Source: Neobacillus soli NBRC 102451 (GTDB lineage: Bacteria; Bacillota; Bacilli; Bacillales; Cytobacillaceae). From it: a stretch of DNA of 64,000 nucleotides. The translations under genes were made by a program, and so were the position numbers. A model generated the notes under the pieces. It was not told the origin of the DNA. It ran no database searches and saw nothing but the letters and a program-made list of their open reading frames with translations. Below are positions 17,928 through 27,844 of this stretch, one piece after another (positions within the stretch are counted from its first letter, which is position 1; every line of letters begins with the position of its first letter). The stretch is taken from the NCBI RefSeq assembly GCF_001591665.1, contig NZ_BCVI01000019.1:62001-126000 (forward strand). Direction: 5' to 3'.

Positions 17928-19166
17928 TTAAACTCTCACTGTATCTGTTTGTTCTTGTTTGTTTTCAACTTTTTTTCCTTTAAAGAATAATGATTCCACT
18001 GAAGCTCTCCTTGCGACTGCTTCAGCCGAACAGGTAGCATTGACAAGCATCATCGTTGCCTCATCGCCAACCTTTGGCCACACTCGGTCTCCTTTTTCAT
18101 TAAGAGGAGTAACACCACCTGTACCGTATTTTAAGACCGTTGACAGAGAATATTCGTCAGACAATCGGAAGCGTTCCGCAAGTGTTCCCAGCTTTTGAAT
18201 CGTATTTCCAGTTCCGAATGGCGACCAGTGATCTGTTAGGCTGTCATGTCCAACAGATACGGAAATACCTGACTGATCAAGCATGGGGATTGGGATGGTT
18301 GCTCGATTGACTGGAACAGTGGTGGTAACATCAATTTTCTGCTCTTTTAAAATAGCCGCCATTTCGCTAAGTGCATCACCCTGAAGATCACCTAATGCCA
18401 TCCCATGGCTGATAGTTGCCCTGCCCTTCAGGCCTGCTTCCTTTGTATAATGAGCCATTCTTTCAAATGTAAAGGCCCCTAATGTATTGGGATCATGCAA
18501 ATGAATGTCCACACCTTTATTATTTTCGACGGCAATTTCAAAAATCGTGTGTAAGGATTTTTCAATATTTCGATCGACTGTTGCAGGGTCGACGCCGCCC
18601 ACCAAGGTTGCGCCATTCTTCATTGCATCACGAATCAGTTGAACAGAGTCACTTCTAAGCAATCCGTGCTGAGGGAAGGCAACTATTTCATATGTAAGAA
18701 CATCCTCATATTTTTTCAAGGCGTTCACAGTTGCCTCAAGGTTTTTTAAGCCTATAACAGGATCAACATTGCAATGGGTGCGAATATGGGTATGGCCATT
18801 TTTCAAATATAACTCAATTATTTTCTCCGCACGTTCTTGAGCGGTCGGTAAAAGCTTTGGAAGTAGTTCCTTTTCTTCTTCTAATCTTGTAAAAATTCCT
18901 TTTGTGAGCGGAGTACAGGCTTTCCATGGCCCACCGTAGTAGGTTTTATCGATATGAATATGCATATCTCTTAGCGAAGGAAGTAACAGCAATTGCTTTG
19001 CATCAAATTGATTCTCATCGCCTGTCGGCATCACTTGTGTGATCTCTGCTACATTTCCTCCTTCAATTTTTAGGTGGCAAATTTCTGTTTTGGTAGCGGC
19101 AATTCGATCATTTTCATAACTGAAGCCTTTTTCTAAGCGAACATTTGTCAGCCAAAAAGTTGTCAT
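17928..19166 (-). CDS. CodA-like amidohydrolase, paralogue 2
   Basis: The 412-residue protein is a close relative of its downstream neighbour. Metal-binding motifs are HIHIDKTYY, DIHLHDPNTLG, ISHGMALG and GHDSLTDHWSPFG, the same positions as in CodA but with HLHD in place of HxDE. FPQHGLLRS is shared with both paralogues. The ATG at 19166 follows AGGAGGGAA. It lies 80 bases after a binding-protein gene, with a perfect 11-bp hairpin between them, so expression of the enzymes may be tuned below that of the binding protein. Divergence from paralogue 1 suggests a distinct substrate range rather than simple dosage. Confidence 0.85.
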   Translation of the reverse strand: MTTFWLTNVRLEKGFSYENDRIAATKTEICHLKIEGGNVAEITQVMPTGDENQFDAKQLLLLPSLRDMHIHIDKTYYGGPWKACTPLTKGIFTRLEEEKELLPKLLPTAQERAEKIIELYLKNGHTHIRTHCNVDPVIGLKNLEATVNALKKYEDVLTYEIVAFPQHGLLRSDSVQLIRDAMKNGATLVGGVDPATVDRNIEKSLHTIFEIAVENNKGVDIHLHDPNTLGAFTFERMAHYTKEAGLKGRATISHGMALGDLQGDALSEMAAILKEQKIDVTTTVPVNRATIPIPMLDQSGISVSVGHDSLTDHWSPFGTGNTIQKLGTLAERFRLSDEYSLSTVLKYGTGGVTPLNEKGDRVWPKVGDEATMMLVNATCSAEAVARRASVESLFFKGKKVENKQEQTDTVRV

Positions 19167-19194
19167 TAATATTCCCTCCTAGGTAATAGAACTG

Positions 19195-19226
19195 GGAAAA
19201 GTACTCTTTTGCAAAAGTACTTTTCC
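19195..19226. other. Intergenic hairpin between the binding-protein and deaminase genes
   Basis: GGAAAAGTACT and AGTACTTTTCC form a perfect 11-bp stem with a 10-base loop. No T run follows on the minus strand, so it is more likely to stabilise the upstream mRNA or partly attenuate transcription than to terminate it. Confidence 0.65.
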
Positions 19227-19245
19227 GATTTTTATATGTTTAACA

Positions 19246-20823
19246 CTATTTAATAACAACATCATCAATCATTAGGTAGTTCGCGGCATTTAACCAAAAA
19301 CCACTAACATTCTTACTATAGGCCGCTAAATGCTCATAGTTACGGATTGGAATATAAACTGCATCGTCTATTTCTTTTTGCATTACTTCTTCATAAAGTT
19401 TTAAACGGTTCTTTTCATCAGTTTCCTTACGTGCGTCTTCAATCATTTTGTCTACTTCTGGGTTACTATAGTAGAAATGATTTCCTGGAGGACCCTGTGA
19501 ATCGGAATGGAATAAGTTGTATTGGTTGTAATCTCCATCACCAGTGGCATTTCCCCAACCGCCGATTGCCATATCATGCTCGCCTTTTTCAATCATATCA
19601 ATATAAGCACCATACTCCATTACCTGGATTTTCACATTCACACCAATCCCTTTTAACTGGGATTGAATAACCTCTGCCATATTAATACGTTCTTTTCGAT
19701 CACTTGTTAATAATGTCAGTTCAATTCCTTTTTCAAAGCCGGCTTCTTTTAACAATTTCTTTGCTTCGTTTAAATCATAATCATATGGCTTCACTTTATC
19801 GCTATAACCAAACACCTTCGGGCTCATTGCCACATTAGCAAGGGTTCCTACATTATTATAGACGCCCTTAATAATCGCTTCTCTTTCAATGGCATGGCTG
19901 ATAGCCTTACGAACTCGTACATCATCAAATGGTTTCTTCTTTGTGTTGAAACCAACATATTCAACTGCTAATCCCTCTGTACGATATAGACCCATTGTAT
20001 TTGAGGCTTCGATCCGCTCAATCTCAGTAACTGGCACTTGATCATTTATTTGTGCTTCACCTGTTTCAATCATTGCTAGACGTGTTGCATCTTCTGGAAC
20101 GACTTTAAATACTACCCGATCAATGTTCGGCTTTTTACCCCAGTATTTATCATTTTTCTTTAATGAAATTTCTTGGCCGGTTTTCCAGGATTCAAATACA
20201 AACGGGCCTGTACCAACTGGGTGCTGTGATAAACCATCAGGGTTCTCAGCTAATGCCTTCGGGCTGATGATGCTTCCTTCATTACTAGCCAAAATAGATA
20301 AAAGTGGTGCATACGGGTATGCAAGTAATAATTGCACGGTATACTCATCCACAACTTTTACTTCCGTAATCATTGAGAACTTTTCACGTTGCGGTGATGC
20401 TGTTTTTGGATCTAATAAACGGTCAAAAGTGGTTTTTACTGCCTCAGCATTAAATGGTGCGCCATCATGGAAAGTAACACCTTCTTTTAATTTGAATTCC
20501 CAAGTAGTATCGTTAACAACTTTCCATTCTTTTGCTAAAAGTGGCTGAATTTTAAAATCTTTATCCGGCTCAACTAGTCCCTCATATACCTTTTGATACA
20601 CAATATTTGCCGAAGGAATATCTGTGATAAAATGCGGATCTAGCTTTGTAGCATCAGATAGTCGGACGACCGTTAACGTGCCGCCAGTCTTTGCTCCTTC
20701 TTTTTTGCCTGCTGTTTCATTTGAATTAGTTGATTTTGTCGAACATGCTTGAACAAATACCAGCATGAGTCCTATTAAAATAAATAGAATACCATTTTTT
20801 ATCGGCCTTCTTTTTCTCTCCAT
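19246..20823 (-). CDS. Peptide/opine-type solute-binding lipoprotein 1 (SBP_bac_5)
   Basis: The 525-residue precursor has a basic N-terminus, a hydrophobic core and the lipobox VQAC, then a serine/lysine-rich linker. The mature part is family 5, with GGTLTVVRLSDATKLDPHF, TTWEFKLKEGVTFHDG and PVGTGPFVFESW. Such proteins deliver peptides, nickel, opines or other organic solutes to Dpp/Opp-type ABC importers, one of which is encoded divergently at 21115-24991. The ATG at 20823 has AGGGGAG 8 bases upstream; upstream in-frame codons lack a site. Because two CodA-like enzymes follow, the cargo is probably their substrate and not a peptide (inference). A TATAAT -10 element (20911-20916) lies upstream. 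Confidence 0.87.
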   Translation of the reverse strand: MERKRRPIKNGILFILIGLMLVFVQACSTKSTNSNETAGKKEGAKTGGTLTVVRLSDATKLDPHFITDIPSANIVYQKVYEGLVEPDKDFKIQPLLAKEWKVVNDTTWEFKLKEGVTFHDGAPFNAEAVKTTFDRLLDPKTASPQREKFSMITEVKVVDEYTVQLLLAYPYAPLLSILASNEGSIISPKALAENPDGLSQHPVGTGPFVFESWKTGQEISLKKNDKYWGKKPNIDRVVFKVVPEDATRLAMIETGEAQINDQVPVTEIERIEASNTMGLYRTEGLAVEYVGFNTKKKPFDDVRVRKAISHAIEREAIIKGVYNNVGTLANVAMSPKVFGYSDKVKPYDYDLNEAKKLLKEAGFEKGIELTLLTSDRKERINMAEVIQSQLKGIGVNVKIQVMEYGAYIDMIEKGEHDMAIGGWGNATGDGDYNQYNLFHSDSQGPPGNHFYYSNPEVDKMIEDARKETDEKNRLKLYEEVMQKEIDDAVYIPIRNYEHLAAYSKNVSGFWLNAANYLMIDDVVIK

Positions 20824-21114
20824 TTTCTTTCTCCCCTTTTTGTTTTTTTGATGTTTCTTTATCTGCGATGTATAACGTTTCTCACCTGCCCTTATTAGTT
20901 GCATATCTGCATTATAGAAGATGATAAGCTTGAATATTTACAGAATTTTTACTACTATTTAAACTATTTTGACAAACAATTTAAAAAATATTTACTTTCC
21001 ACTGAATTTTGATAATTTGTACATTAACAACAAAAAAATGAAAGTTTGAAAGGAGGACCACCGCAGCGAGAACCTACACCATACTTTCTACTAATAAAAT
21101 AAGGAGGATTTCAC

Positions 21115-22017
21115 ATGTCACTAGAAGCTAAAACAGAACAGCAAATTGTTATTAAACAATCCATATCCCACCCAAAAGAATCGAAACTAAAAGATTTCCT
21201 TTCTATTTTAATGTTAAATAAAGCAGCGATGGTCGGGGGAATCATCATTCTTTTCTATATTTTTATTGCACTATTCGCACCGCTGCTTGCTCCCTTCGAT
21301 CCATATGAAATCAAATTGGAAAATAAATTGCTGCCGCCATCCGCTGATCATTGGATGGGGACTGACGACAAAGGGAGGGATATTTTGAGCAGAATCCTCT
21401 ACGGCTCAAGGCTTTCAATGGGTGTCGGCTTTGCGGCAGTATCCTTTGGCTCTTTTTTCGGAATTATTTTTGGACTAGTTGCCGGTTATTACGGAAAATG
21501 GGTTGACTCCATCATTATGAGGGCGATGGATGTAATGCTTGCTTTCCCTGGAATTTTGCTGGCACTTGCAATCATTAGTGCTCTCGGTCCAGGCCTCATG
21601 AATGTTACGATTGCCGTTGGTGCTTTCTCTGTGCCATTATTCGCTCGTATAGTCCGCGGTTCTACATTAGAAGTTAAGCGTCTTGAATATATTGATGCCA
21701 TTCGATCACTAGGTGCAAATGATATGACCATCATTTTTAAACATATTTTCCCTAACATTCTTTCACCCATCATTGTCCAGGGTACTTTGCGTCTAGCTAC
21801 AGCTATTCTTTCAGCAGCAGGTTTATCATTCCTTGGCCTTGGTGCCCAGCCCCCTTCTCCTGAATGGGGAACAATGTTAAGTAATGGTCGGGATTTCTTA
21901 TTCTCAGCACCCTATATTGCCTTATTTCCAGGCTTGGCAATCTCCATTCTGGTTTTAGGTTTTAATATTTTTGGTGATGGATTACGAGATGCGTTTGATC
22001 CACGAATGAAGAAATAG
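21115..22017 (+). CDS. ABC transporter permease, DppC type
   Basis: The 300-residue membrane protein has about six helices: one after the cytoplasmic N-terminus, then a BPD_transp_1 core. The family marks are PPSADHWMGTDDKGRDILSR and the EAA loop around residue 200 (SLGANDMTIIFKHIFPNILSP). It is the first gene of a rightward operon, followed 22 bases later by the DppB-type partner; the usual order is B before C. The ATG at 21115 follows AAGGAGGA. It pairs with binding protein 1 across the divergent promoter region. Confidence 0.9.
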   Translation: MSLEAKTEQQIVIKQSISHPKESKLKDFLSILMLNKAAMVGGIIILFYIFIALFAPLLAPFDPYEIKLENKLLPPSADHWMGTDDKGRDILSRILYGSRLSMGVGFAAVSFGSFFGIIFGLVAGYYGKWVDSIIMRAMDVMLAFPGILLALAIISALGPGLMNVTIAVGAFSVPLFARIVRGSTLEVKRLEYIDAIRSLGANDMTIIFKHIFPNILSPIIVQGTLRLATAILSAAGLSFLGLGAQPPSPEWGTMLSNGRDFLFSAPYIALFPGLAISILVLGFNIFGDGLRDAFDPRMKK

Positions 22018-22039
22018 ATTAAGAGGAGGCTGACAAACG

Positions 22040-22960
22040 ATGTTGATGTTTATTTTTCGCCGTTTAATACAAACAATCCCGGTTGTTATTGGGGTAACAT
22101 TTGTTGTTTTCTTTATTATGCAGCTGGTCCCAGGAGATCCTGCTGTTTTGCTTGCAGGCGAAGGAGCTTCAAAAGAAACAATTGCAGGAATTCGTGAGCA
22201 ATTGGGATTAAACAGACCGTTATTCGTTCAATACTTTGATTACCTAATTAATATATTCCAAGGTGATTTTGGCCTTTCCCTAAAGAACAGTCAGCCAGTG
22301 CTGGATGAAATTCTTGTCAGACTGCCTATTACGATGGAGCTTGCATTCTTTAGTATCATCATTACCATCGTTTTAGGAATGGCAGCTGGAATTATTTCAG
22401 CCATTAAACCTTATTCCCTTACCGATACAAGTGTAATGCTAGTTGCCTTATTTGGAATTTCCCTTCCAAGTTTTTGGTTTGGATTAATGCTTATGTATTT
22501 CTTCTCCGTAAAACTGCAAATTCTTCCTGTTGCTGGCTGGGATAGCATTCTTCATGTTATACTTCCTGCGCTTACATTAGGGGCAGGTGGTGCGGCGATT
22601 GTTGCAAGGATGACAAGATCAAGTATGCTCGAGGTTATCCGCCAGGATTATATACGTACAGCCCGTGCAAAAGGTCTTCGTGAACGAGTGATTGTTTACA
22701 AGCATGCATTGAGAAATGCATTAATTCCGGTCATAACTGTAGTTGGTTTACAATTTGGCGCCCTTCTTGGGGGAACCGTTTTGGTTGAATCTATTTTTGC
22801 GATTAACGGCCTAGGCAGAATGATTGTTGATGCCATACGGATGCGGGATTTACCAATGGTCCAAGGCGGCGTATTATTTGCTTCGATGATCTTTGTGATT
22901 GTAAACTTATTCGTTGATGTTTTCTATCGATTCTTTAATAAACGGATTGAACTAAACTAG
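22040..22960 (+). CDS. ABC transporter permease, DppB type
   Basis: The 306-residue protein has about six membrane helices and the DppB family features IPVVIGVTFVVFFIMQLVPGDP at its start, QLGLNRPLFVQYFDYL, and the EAA loop RAKGLRERVIVYKHALRNAL for contact with the ATPases. It forms the translocation channel with the preceding permease. The start codon follows AAGAGGAGG. The next gene begins 10 bases after its stop. Confidence 0.9.
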   Translation: MLMFIFRRLIQTIPVVIGVTFVVFFIMQLVPGDPAVLLAGEGASKETIAGIREQLGLNRPLFVQYFDYLINIFQGDFGLSLKNSQPVLDEILVRLPITMELAFFSIIITIVLGMAAGIISAIKPYSLTDTSVMLVALFGISLPSFWFGLMLMYFFSVKLQILPVAGWDSILHVILPALTLGAGGAAIVARMTRSSMLEVIRQDYIRTARAKGLRERVIVYKHALRNALIPVITVVGLQFGALLGGTVLVESIFAINGLGRMIVDAIRMRDLPMVQGGVLFASMIFVIVNLFVDVFYRFFNKRIELN

Positions 22961-22970
22961 AGGGTGGTGA

Positions 22971-23996
22971 ATGAAAATGACAGAAAATAATAAACCCATT
23001 TTAGAAGTAAAAGGATTAAAGACACATTTCTTTACAAAACGCGGGGTGAGTAAAGCTGTCGATGGTATTGATTTCACACTGCAAAAAGGTGAGACGCTTG
23101 GTATTGTCGGTGAATCCGGCTGTGGAAAAAGTATGACTTCCCTTTCCATCCTGCGTTTAATCCCCTCCCCTCCCGGAAAAATTGCAGGAGGACAGGTTCT
23201 ATATAAGGGAAAAGATTTAGTTACGATGTCGGAGGACGAAATGCGAAAAATTCGCGGCAATGAAATTTCAATGATTTTTCAGGAGCCGATGACATCCTTA
23301 AATCCAGTTATTCCTGTTGGGGAACAAATCGCTGAAGCCTTAAGGCTCCATCAAAAAATGGGAAGAAAAGCTGCCTGGGACAGGGCAGTTGAAATGCTAA
23401 AACTAGTTGGTATTCCTTCTCCAGAAAAACGAGCAAAACAAGAGCCATTCCAATTAAGCGGCGGAATGCGCCAGCGTGTAATGATTGCAATGGCTCTTGC
23501 CTGTAAGCCGGAGGTCCTGATTGCCGATGAACCGACAACGGCCTTGGATGTTACAATTCAAGCTCAAATACTTGCGCTAATTAAAGATTTGCAAACCAAA
23601 CTTGGTATGGGAGTAATCATGATTACGCACGACTTGGGGGTTGTCGCTGAAACCTGTGATAATGTTGCTGTGATGTATGCAGGTAATATTATCGAATATG
23701 CCTCTACAGAACAAATTTTCAGTAACCCAAAACACCCATACACACAAGGGTTACTAGATTCATTACCGAAAATTTATGAAGATCAAGAGGAATTACGGAC
23801 AATTGAAGGAAGTGTCCCAAGTCCCTACAATATGCCATCTGGATGCCGCTTTGCCTCAAGATGTCCTTTTCAACAACCGATTTGCTACCAGCAGCAGCCT
23901 GAACTAATGGAACAGAATGACGGGGTTAAGGTTCGCTGCTGGATGTATACAGACCAATGGACGGGCCAGGTCGAAAAACAGGAGGCTGTAAAATAA
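22971..23996 (+). CDS. ABC transporter ATPase, DppD type
   Basis: The 341-residue cytoplasmic ATPase has Walker A GESGCGKS (about residue 46), signature LSGGMRQRV, Walker [13 protein letters not shown] and a switch histidine in MITHDLG. The C-terminal oligopeptide-transporter extension includes cysteines in [16 protein letters not shown], which bind an iron-sulfur cluster in some Dpp/Opp ATPases. It forms a heterodimer with the next gene product. Its stop overlaps that start by one base (TAATG). Confidence 0.92.
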   Translation: MKMTENNKPILEVKGLKTHFFTKRGVSKAVDGIDFTLQKGETLGIVGESGCGKSMTSLSILRLIPSPPGKIAGGQVLYKGKDLVTMSEDEMRKIRGNEISMIFQEPMTSLNPVIPVGEQIAEALRLHQKMGRKAAWDRAVEMLKLVGIPSPEKRAKQEPFQLSGGMRQRVMIAMALACKPEVLIADEPTTALDVTIQAQILALIKDLQTKLGMGVIMITHDLGVVAETCDNVAVMYAGNIIEYASTEQIFSNPKHPYTQGLLDSLPKIYEDQEELRTIEGSVPSPYNMPSGCRFASRCPFQQPICYQQQPELMEQNDGVKVRCWMYTDQWTGQVEKQEAVK

Positions 23997-24991
23997 TGGA
24001 GGCTACTAAGGAAAAAAAAGTACTATTAAAAGTGGAACATTTGAAACAATATTTCCCTGTGAAAACAGACTCTTTTTTCAAACCAAAAGCTTTTGTAAAA
24101 GCGGTTGATGACATTTCCTTTCAGCTCTTTGAAGGTGAAACGTTGAGTATCGTCGGTGAATCAGGCTGTGGTAAATCGACAACCGGACGGGCTATTTTAA
24201 GACTTGACGAACCAACCGATGGGAAAGTGTATTACTCCGGGCAAGATATCTTACATTTCAATAAAAAAGAAATGAGGAAGCTTAGAGGAGAGCTACAAGT
24301 CATTTTTCAGGACCCATTTGCCTCACTTAACCCAAGGCAGACGGTAAAGCAAATCTTGAACGAAGCAATGGCTATTCAGGAAGTAGTGGCCAAACCAAAA
24401 AGAATGGATAGAATGCTTGAATTACTGGACTATGTCGGATTACCGCCAGAAGCACTTGACCGCTATCCACATGAGTTCAGCGGGGGCCAGCGTCAGCGTA
24501 TTGGCATTGCCAGGGCACTTGCGGTTAATCCAAAATTAATCATTTGTGATGAGGCGGTTTCCGCTTTGGATGTTTCGATTCAGGCTCAAATCCTAAATTT
24601 ATTAAAGAAGCTGCAAAGACAATTCGGCCTCACCTTCCTGTTTATATCCCATGATTTGAGTGTCGTAAGGCATATTTCGGACCGGGTTATGGTTATGTAT
24701 TTAGGTAAGGTTGTTGAAATTGCGGACAAAAAGGATTTATTCGATTCACCGCTGCATCCTTATACGAAGGCATTGTTATCATCGATTCCCGTACCAAATC
24801 CAGCTATACAGCGTGAGCGCGTCATCCTAAAGGGAGATGTCCCCTCCCCTATTGACCCTCCGAGTGGATGCCGCTTCCATACCCGCTGTCCTTTTGCGAC
24901 AGAGAAATGTAAGCTTGAGGAACCTGCTTTACGAGAATTAGGTACCAACCATTTTGTCAGCTGCCATTTCGCAGAAAAATTAGCACAATAA
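23996..24991 (+). CDS. ABC transporter ATPase, DppF type
   Basis: The 331-residue ATPase has Walker [10 protein letters not shown], signature FSGGQRQRI, Walker B LIICDEAVSALD and HDLSVV, with the C-terminal Opp/Dpp extension SGCRFHTRCPFATEKC. In Walker B the usual DEP is DEA, which is common in DppF/OppF. The ATG at 23996 is preferred since GGAGGC lies about 10 bases upstream and it overlaps the previous stop; a start at 23957 would overlap much more. A terminator follows. Confidence 0.92.
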   Translation: MEATKEKKVLLKVEHLKQYFPVKTDSFFKPKAFVKAVDDISFQLFEGETLSIVGESGCGKSTTGRAILRLDEPTDGKVYYSGQDILHFNKKEMRKLRGELQVIFQDPFASLNPRQTVKQILNEAMAIQEVVAKPKRMDRMLELLDYVGLPPEALDRYPHEFSGGQRQRIGIARALAVNPKLIICDEAVSALDVSIQAQILNLLKKLQRQFGLTFLFISHDLSVVRHISDRVMVMYLGKVVEIADKKDLFDSPLHPYTKALLSSIPVPNPAIQRERVILKGDVPSPIDPPSGCRFHTRCPFATEKCKLEEPALRELGTNHFVSCHFAEKLAQ

Positions 24992-25020
24992 AACTAAATT
25001 GTGTAAAATATTATATTAAA

Positions 25021-25049
25021 AAAGGGAGCAGATAAAGGCCTCCCTTTTT
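25021..25049 (+). terminator. Terminator or attenuator after the ABC transporter operon
   Basis: AAAGGGAG and CTCCCTTT form an 8-bp stem with an 11-base loop, followed by T and C residues. The next gene starts only 25 bases later, so some read-through into the two-component genes is likely. Confidence 0.65.
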
Positions 25050-25073
25050 CCTCATCTAAAGGAGATTTCTGGG

Positions 25074-25823
25074 ATGCTTACAATTGAAGCTTTCTCCATG
25101 TATATTATGATTTGTGCCTTAGCCCCGCTGCTGGGTGCATTTACACTGCTTTTCTTGTTTATTTTCGAAAAACGAATCGATCTTCTAGAGAAACAAACAC
25201 GGGAAATCGCTTTAGAAAAGGAACTGCAAACGGCTTATTACAATCAATTAAACCAGGAAATACAACCGCATTTCTTTTTTAATACATTAAATTCAATCTT
25301 AAGTTTAGCTAGGCTTGACCGAAAAAAAGAATTGATTCGCTCAATCGAAACACTCTCCAAACTGCTTAAATTTAAGTATCAAACAAATAATAGTTTTATT
25401 ACAGTTGAAGAGGAATTGTCCTATGTAAATTATTATTTAGAAATTCAAAAAATAAGATTTCGCGACCGCCTTCAATATGAAATTTCAACAGATTCTAAAG
25501 TAAATCAGGCGGTCATCATCCCTTTTTTAATTCAAACTCTAGTTGAAAATGCTTTTAAACACTCGTTTGAAAAATATATCGGCGATGCTTTTTTAAAAAT
25601 AACGATTGTTAAAAAATATAAGGAAGTTTATATAGCTGTTTGGAACAGCGCCTTTATCGACCAAGAAAAACTTCCTCACGAGAGTGGACTTGGTTTAGAG
25701 AATATAGTAAAAAGACTCGAACTTCTTTTCCCTAATGAAAACACTTCTGTTACACTAGTGGACTCGGAGGACGGGACCACAGTTTCCGCTATTTTTCCGT
25801 TTGTTAATAAGTCAGAGTTTTAG
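25074..25823 (+). CDS. LytS/YehU-type sensor histidine kinase without a sensor domain
   Basis: The 249-residue protein has one N-terminal membrane helix (about residues 8-30), a short coiled linker, the His_kinase phosphoacceptor region (IQPHFFFNTLNSIL) and an ATPase domain with NAFKHSF and SGLGLENIVKRL. No extracellular or multi-helix sensor domain is present, so the signal must come through the single helix or a partner. It is followed 15 bases later by its response regulator, and a symporter gene overlaps that regulator. The start ATG follows AAAGGAGAT. Its likely job is to control uptake genes of this island. Confidence 0.87.
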   Translation: MLTIEAFSMYIMICALAPLLGAFTLLFLFIFEKRIDLLEKQTREIALEKELQTAYYNQLNQEIQPHFFFNTLNSILSLARLDRKKELIRSIETLSKLLKFKYQTNNSFITVEEELSYVNYYLEIQKIRFRDRLQYEISTDSKVNQAVIIPFLIQTLVENAFKHSFEKYIGDAFLKITIVKKYKEVYIAVWNSAFIDQEKLPHESGLGLENIVKRLELLFPNENTSVTLVDSEDGTTVSAIFPFVNKSEF

Positions 25824-25838
25824 GAAGGTGCATGATCG

Positions 25839-26531
25839 ATGAATATCCTGCTAGTAGACGATGAGCAGCTTGAATTAGAGCAGCTTGAATATTTAATTCA
25901 AAAAAAGTTCCCAACATGGAAGGTTTTCAAGGCACAGGATGCATCCCAAGCGCTGCAAATTGTCAAGCAGTATGAAATCTTTCTTGCATTTCTTGATATT
26001 CAACTTCCTGGTAAATCGGGATTAGAATTAGCGATGGAGCTTACCCGCTCCTATAAAATAGACATCATAATGGTCACTGCCTTTCAAAATTTCGAATACG
26101 CCCAAACCTCGATTAGACTTGGAGTCGTCGATTATATTACAAAGCCGGTCATAGAGGAAGAGTTGATGACAGTATTAGGAAAATACGAGAGAATTGGCCG
26201 ATATTCAGAGACGATTATGAAAGCTTTACAAATTATTCAACAAGAATTCAGTGAAAAATTAACGTTGAATTATCTTGCTTCAAAGATCCATATAAATCCA
26301 GCCTATTTCAGTCGGAAATTCCAGGAAGAGGTCGGGATGGGTTTTTCTGAATACTTAAATGATTATCGGTTGAAAGCAGCTCAAAAAATGCTTATCGACT
26401 ACCCTGATTTAAGCATTAATTCTATCTCAGAAAGATGCGGCTTTAACAGCCAGCATTATTTTAGCCAAATCTTTCGAAAAGTAACTGGCCTATCACCAAG
26501 GGACTATCGTTTAAAGGAGTCTTATCGTTGA
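25839..26531 (+). CDS. YesN-type response regulator (receiver plus AraC HTH)
   Basis: The 230-residue protein begins with a receiver domain: acidic pocket VDDEQ, phosphoacceptor aspartate in FLDIQLPG, conserved Thr/Ala pair VTAFQNFEYA and the lysine in YITKP. The C-terminal 100 residues form an AraC double helix-turn-helix (LNYLASKIHINPAYFSRKFQ and INSISERCGFNSQHYFSQIF). It pairs with the LytS-type kinase. Its N-terminus (MNILLVDDEQLELEQLEYLI) closely matches a decayed copy at 34114-34337. The stop overlaps the symporter start (TTGA). Confidence 0.92.
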   Translation: MNILLVDDEQLELEQLEYLIQKKFPTWKVFKAQDASQALQIVKQYEIFLAFLDIQLPGKSGLELAMELTRSYKIDIIMVTAFQNFEYAQTSIRLGVVDYITKPVIEEELMTVLGKYERIGRYSETIMKALQIIQQEFSEKLTLNYLASKIHINPAYFSRKFQEEVGMGFSEYLNDYRLKAAQKMLIDYPDLSINSISERCGFNSQHYFSQIFRKVTGLSPRDYRLKESYR

Positions 26532-27844
26532 ATAGAAAAAGTTATCAATATTATGTAAGTGGTACTTTTAAACTTGGAGTTGGCTTTGGAATTGTTAGCT
26601 TATTAGCCCGCTGGGTAACGGGAAATACCATTCTATCTTCACCAGAAACATTGATAAAATATGGACTTGCCGGTGGAATAGGCTACGCACTTATGGGGGC
26701 TCTAGCCCTTATTCTTTTTGGCTTTTTAGCCAAAATAATTCGTGAAAAATATCCTGACCAGCATACAATTGGGGATGTCTTACGGCAAAAACTAACTCCT
26801 AGCGGGTATTGGTATATGATAACGATTCTGCTGCTGACCAGCTTTGATTCTTTATTTGTGCAAGCAATGGGAGCAGGAATTCTTATCCACATGATTTTCC
26901 CCATACCTGTATTCTTTGGTATGTTAGTGTTTACTTTATTTTGCTTTTTTATCGGTGGAATTGGTGGTATGCAGCGACTGCATCAATTGGCAGGTGTTAA
27001 TGTCACCTTAATCTTTGCTGCTGTTATCATTATTCCCGTCTACTTTTTTATTCAGGAGGGAGTATACCCTGTTTATGACGGAATTAAGCTTTACCATCCC
27101 TATTTATTATTTATAAAAAATACCGATGCTATTTGGTTTATTTTCACTGCAATCCTAATCTTTTTAGGTCAAATCATGATTGACCGCGCCACATGGCAGA
27201 GAGTATTTATTATCGAAAAGGAAAAAGTCCGTAGAACTTTTACCTTAACAGGTGGTATTTGGGCGACCATCCCCCTTGCCATCACTGCTTTATTGATGAT
27301 TATTATGTTCGGAAGAAGCTACCAAAATATTTATTCTTTAATATTTGAGCTGGTCGACAAAATTCAATCCACAATGCTTATTATCGTATTTGTTCTATTT
27401 TGTTTTAGTGCGATTTCGTCAGCGATTAATGCTGAATTGCACGCTACGACAACCCTGTTTGTGAGAAATGTTATGGAGGTTATTCGTGCCTTAACCGAGC
27501 AAGAAAAATGGAAGTACACCTATATTTTTTCTGGAGTAATTTGCACTTGTTTACTCGTAATCGTAAGTATTTTTACTCCGCATCCACTGCAATTATTATT
27601 TTTTTTCGGGAATATATACGCTTCGATGATTGGCCCGATGCTCTATATCATTCTAAGCAAGTACACCCTCCCTTCTCTCATTCCCTTTGCATCCTTGATT
27701 GGCACAGTGGGGGGGTATTTATTTTTGCCAGTGACAGATAACTTAAGAGTAATTTGGATAAGCTTTGCTATTTCAACCTTTATTTGCTTAAGTTTCTTCC
27801 TCTATAAATCAATAACCAAACAGTCTAAAGAAAGGATGAGGTAA
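26528..27844 (+). CDS. Sodium:solute symporter family transporter
   Basis: The 438-residue protein has about 12-13 membrane helices and the SSS hallmark GQIMIDRATWQRVF near residue 220. It should take up a solute with sodium. The TTG start overlaps the response-regulator stop by four bases and has AAAGGAG about 8 bases upstream, so its synthesis is coupled to the two-component system. In the surrounding cluster the cargo may be a ureide, a nucleobase-like ring or the product of the amidohydrolases. The family includes urea, proline and pantothenate carriers, and the sequence alone does not decide. A terminator follows. Confidence 0.82.
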   Translation: MNRKSYQYYVSGTFKLGVGFGIVSLLARWVTGNTILSSPETLIKYGLAGGIGYALMGALALILFGFLAKIIREKYPDQHTIGDVLRQKLTPSGYWYMITILLLTSFDSLFVQAMGAGILIHMIFPIPVFFGMLVFTLFCFFIGGIGGMQRLHQLAGVNVTLIFAAVIIIPVYFFIQEGVYPVYDGIKLYHPYLLFIKNTDAIWFIFTAILIFLGQIMIDRATWQRVFIIEKEKVRRTFTLTGGIWATIPLAITALLMIIMFGRSYQNIYSLIFELVDKIQSTMLIIVFVLFCFSAISSAINAELHATTTLFVRNVMEVIRALTEQEKWKYTYIFSGVICTCLLVIVSIFTPHPLQLLFFFGNIYASMIGPMLYIILSKYTLPSLIPFASLIGTVGGYLFLPVTDNLRVIWISFAISTFICLSFFLYKSITKQSKERMR

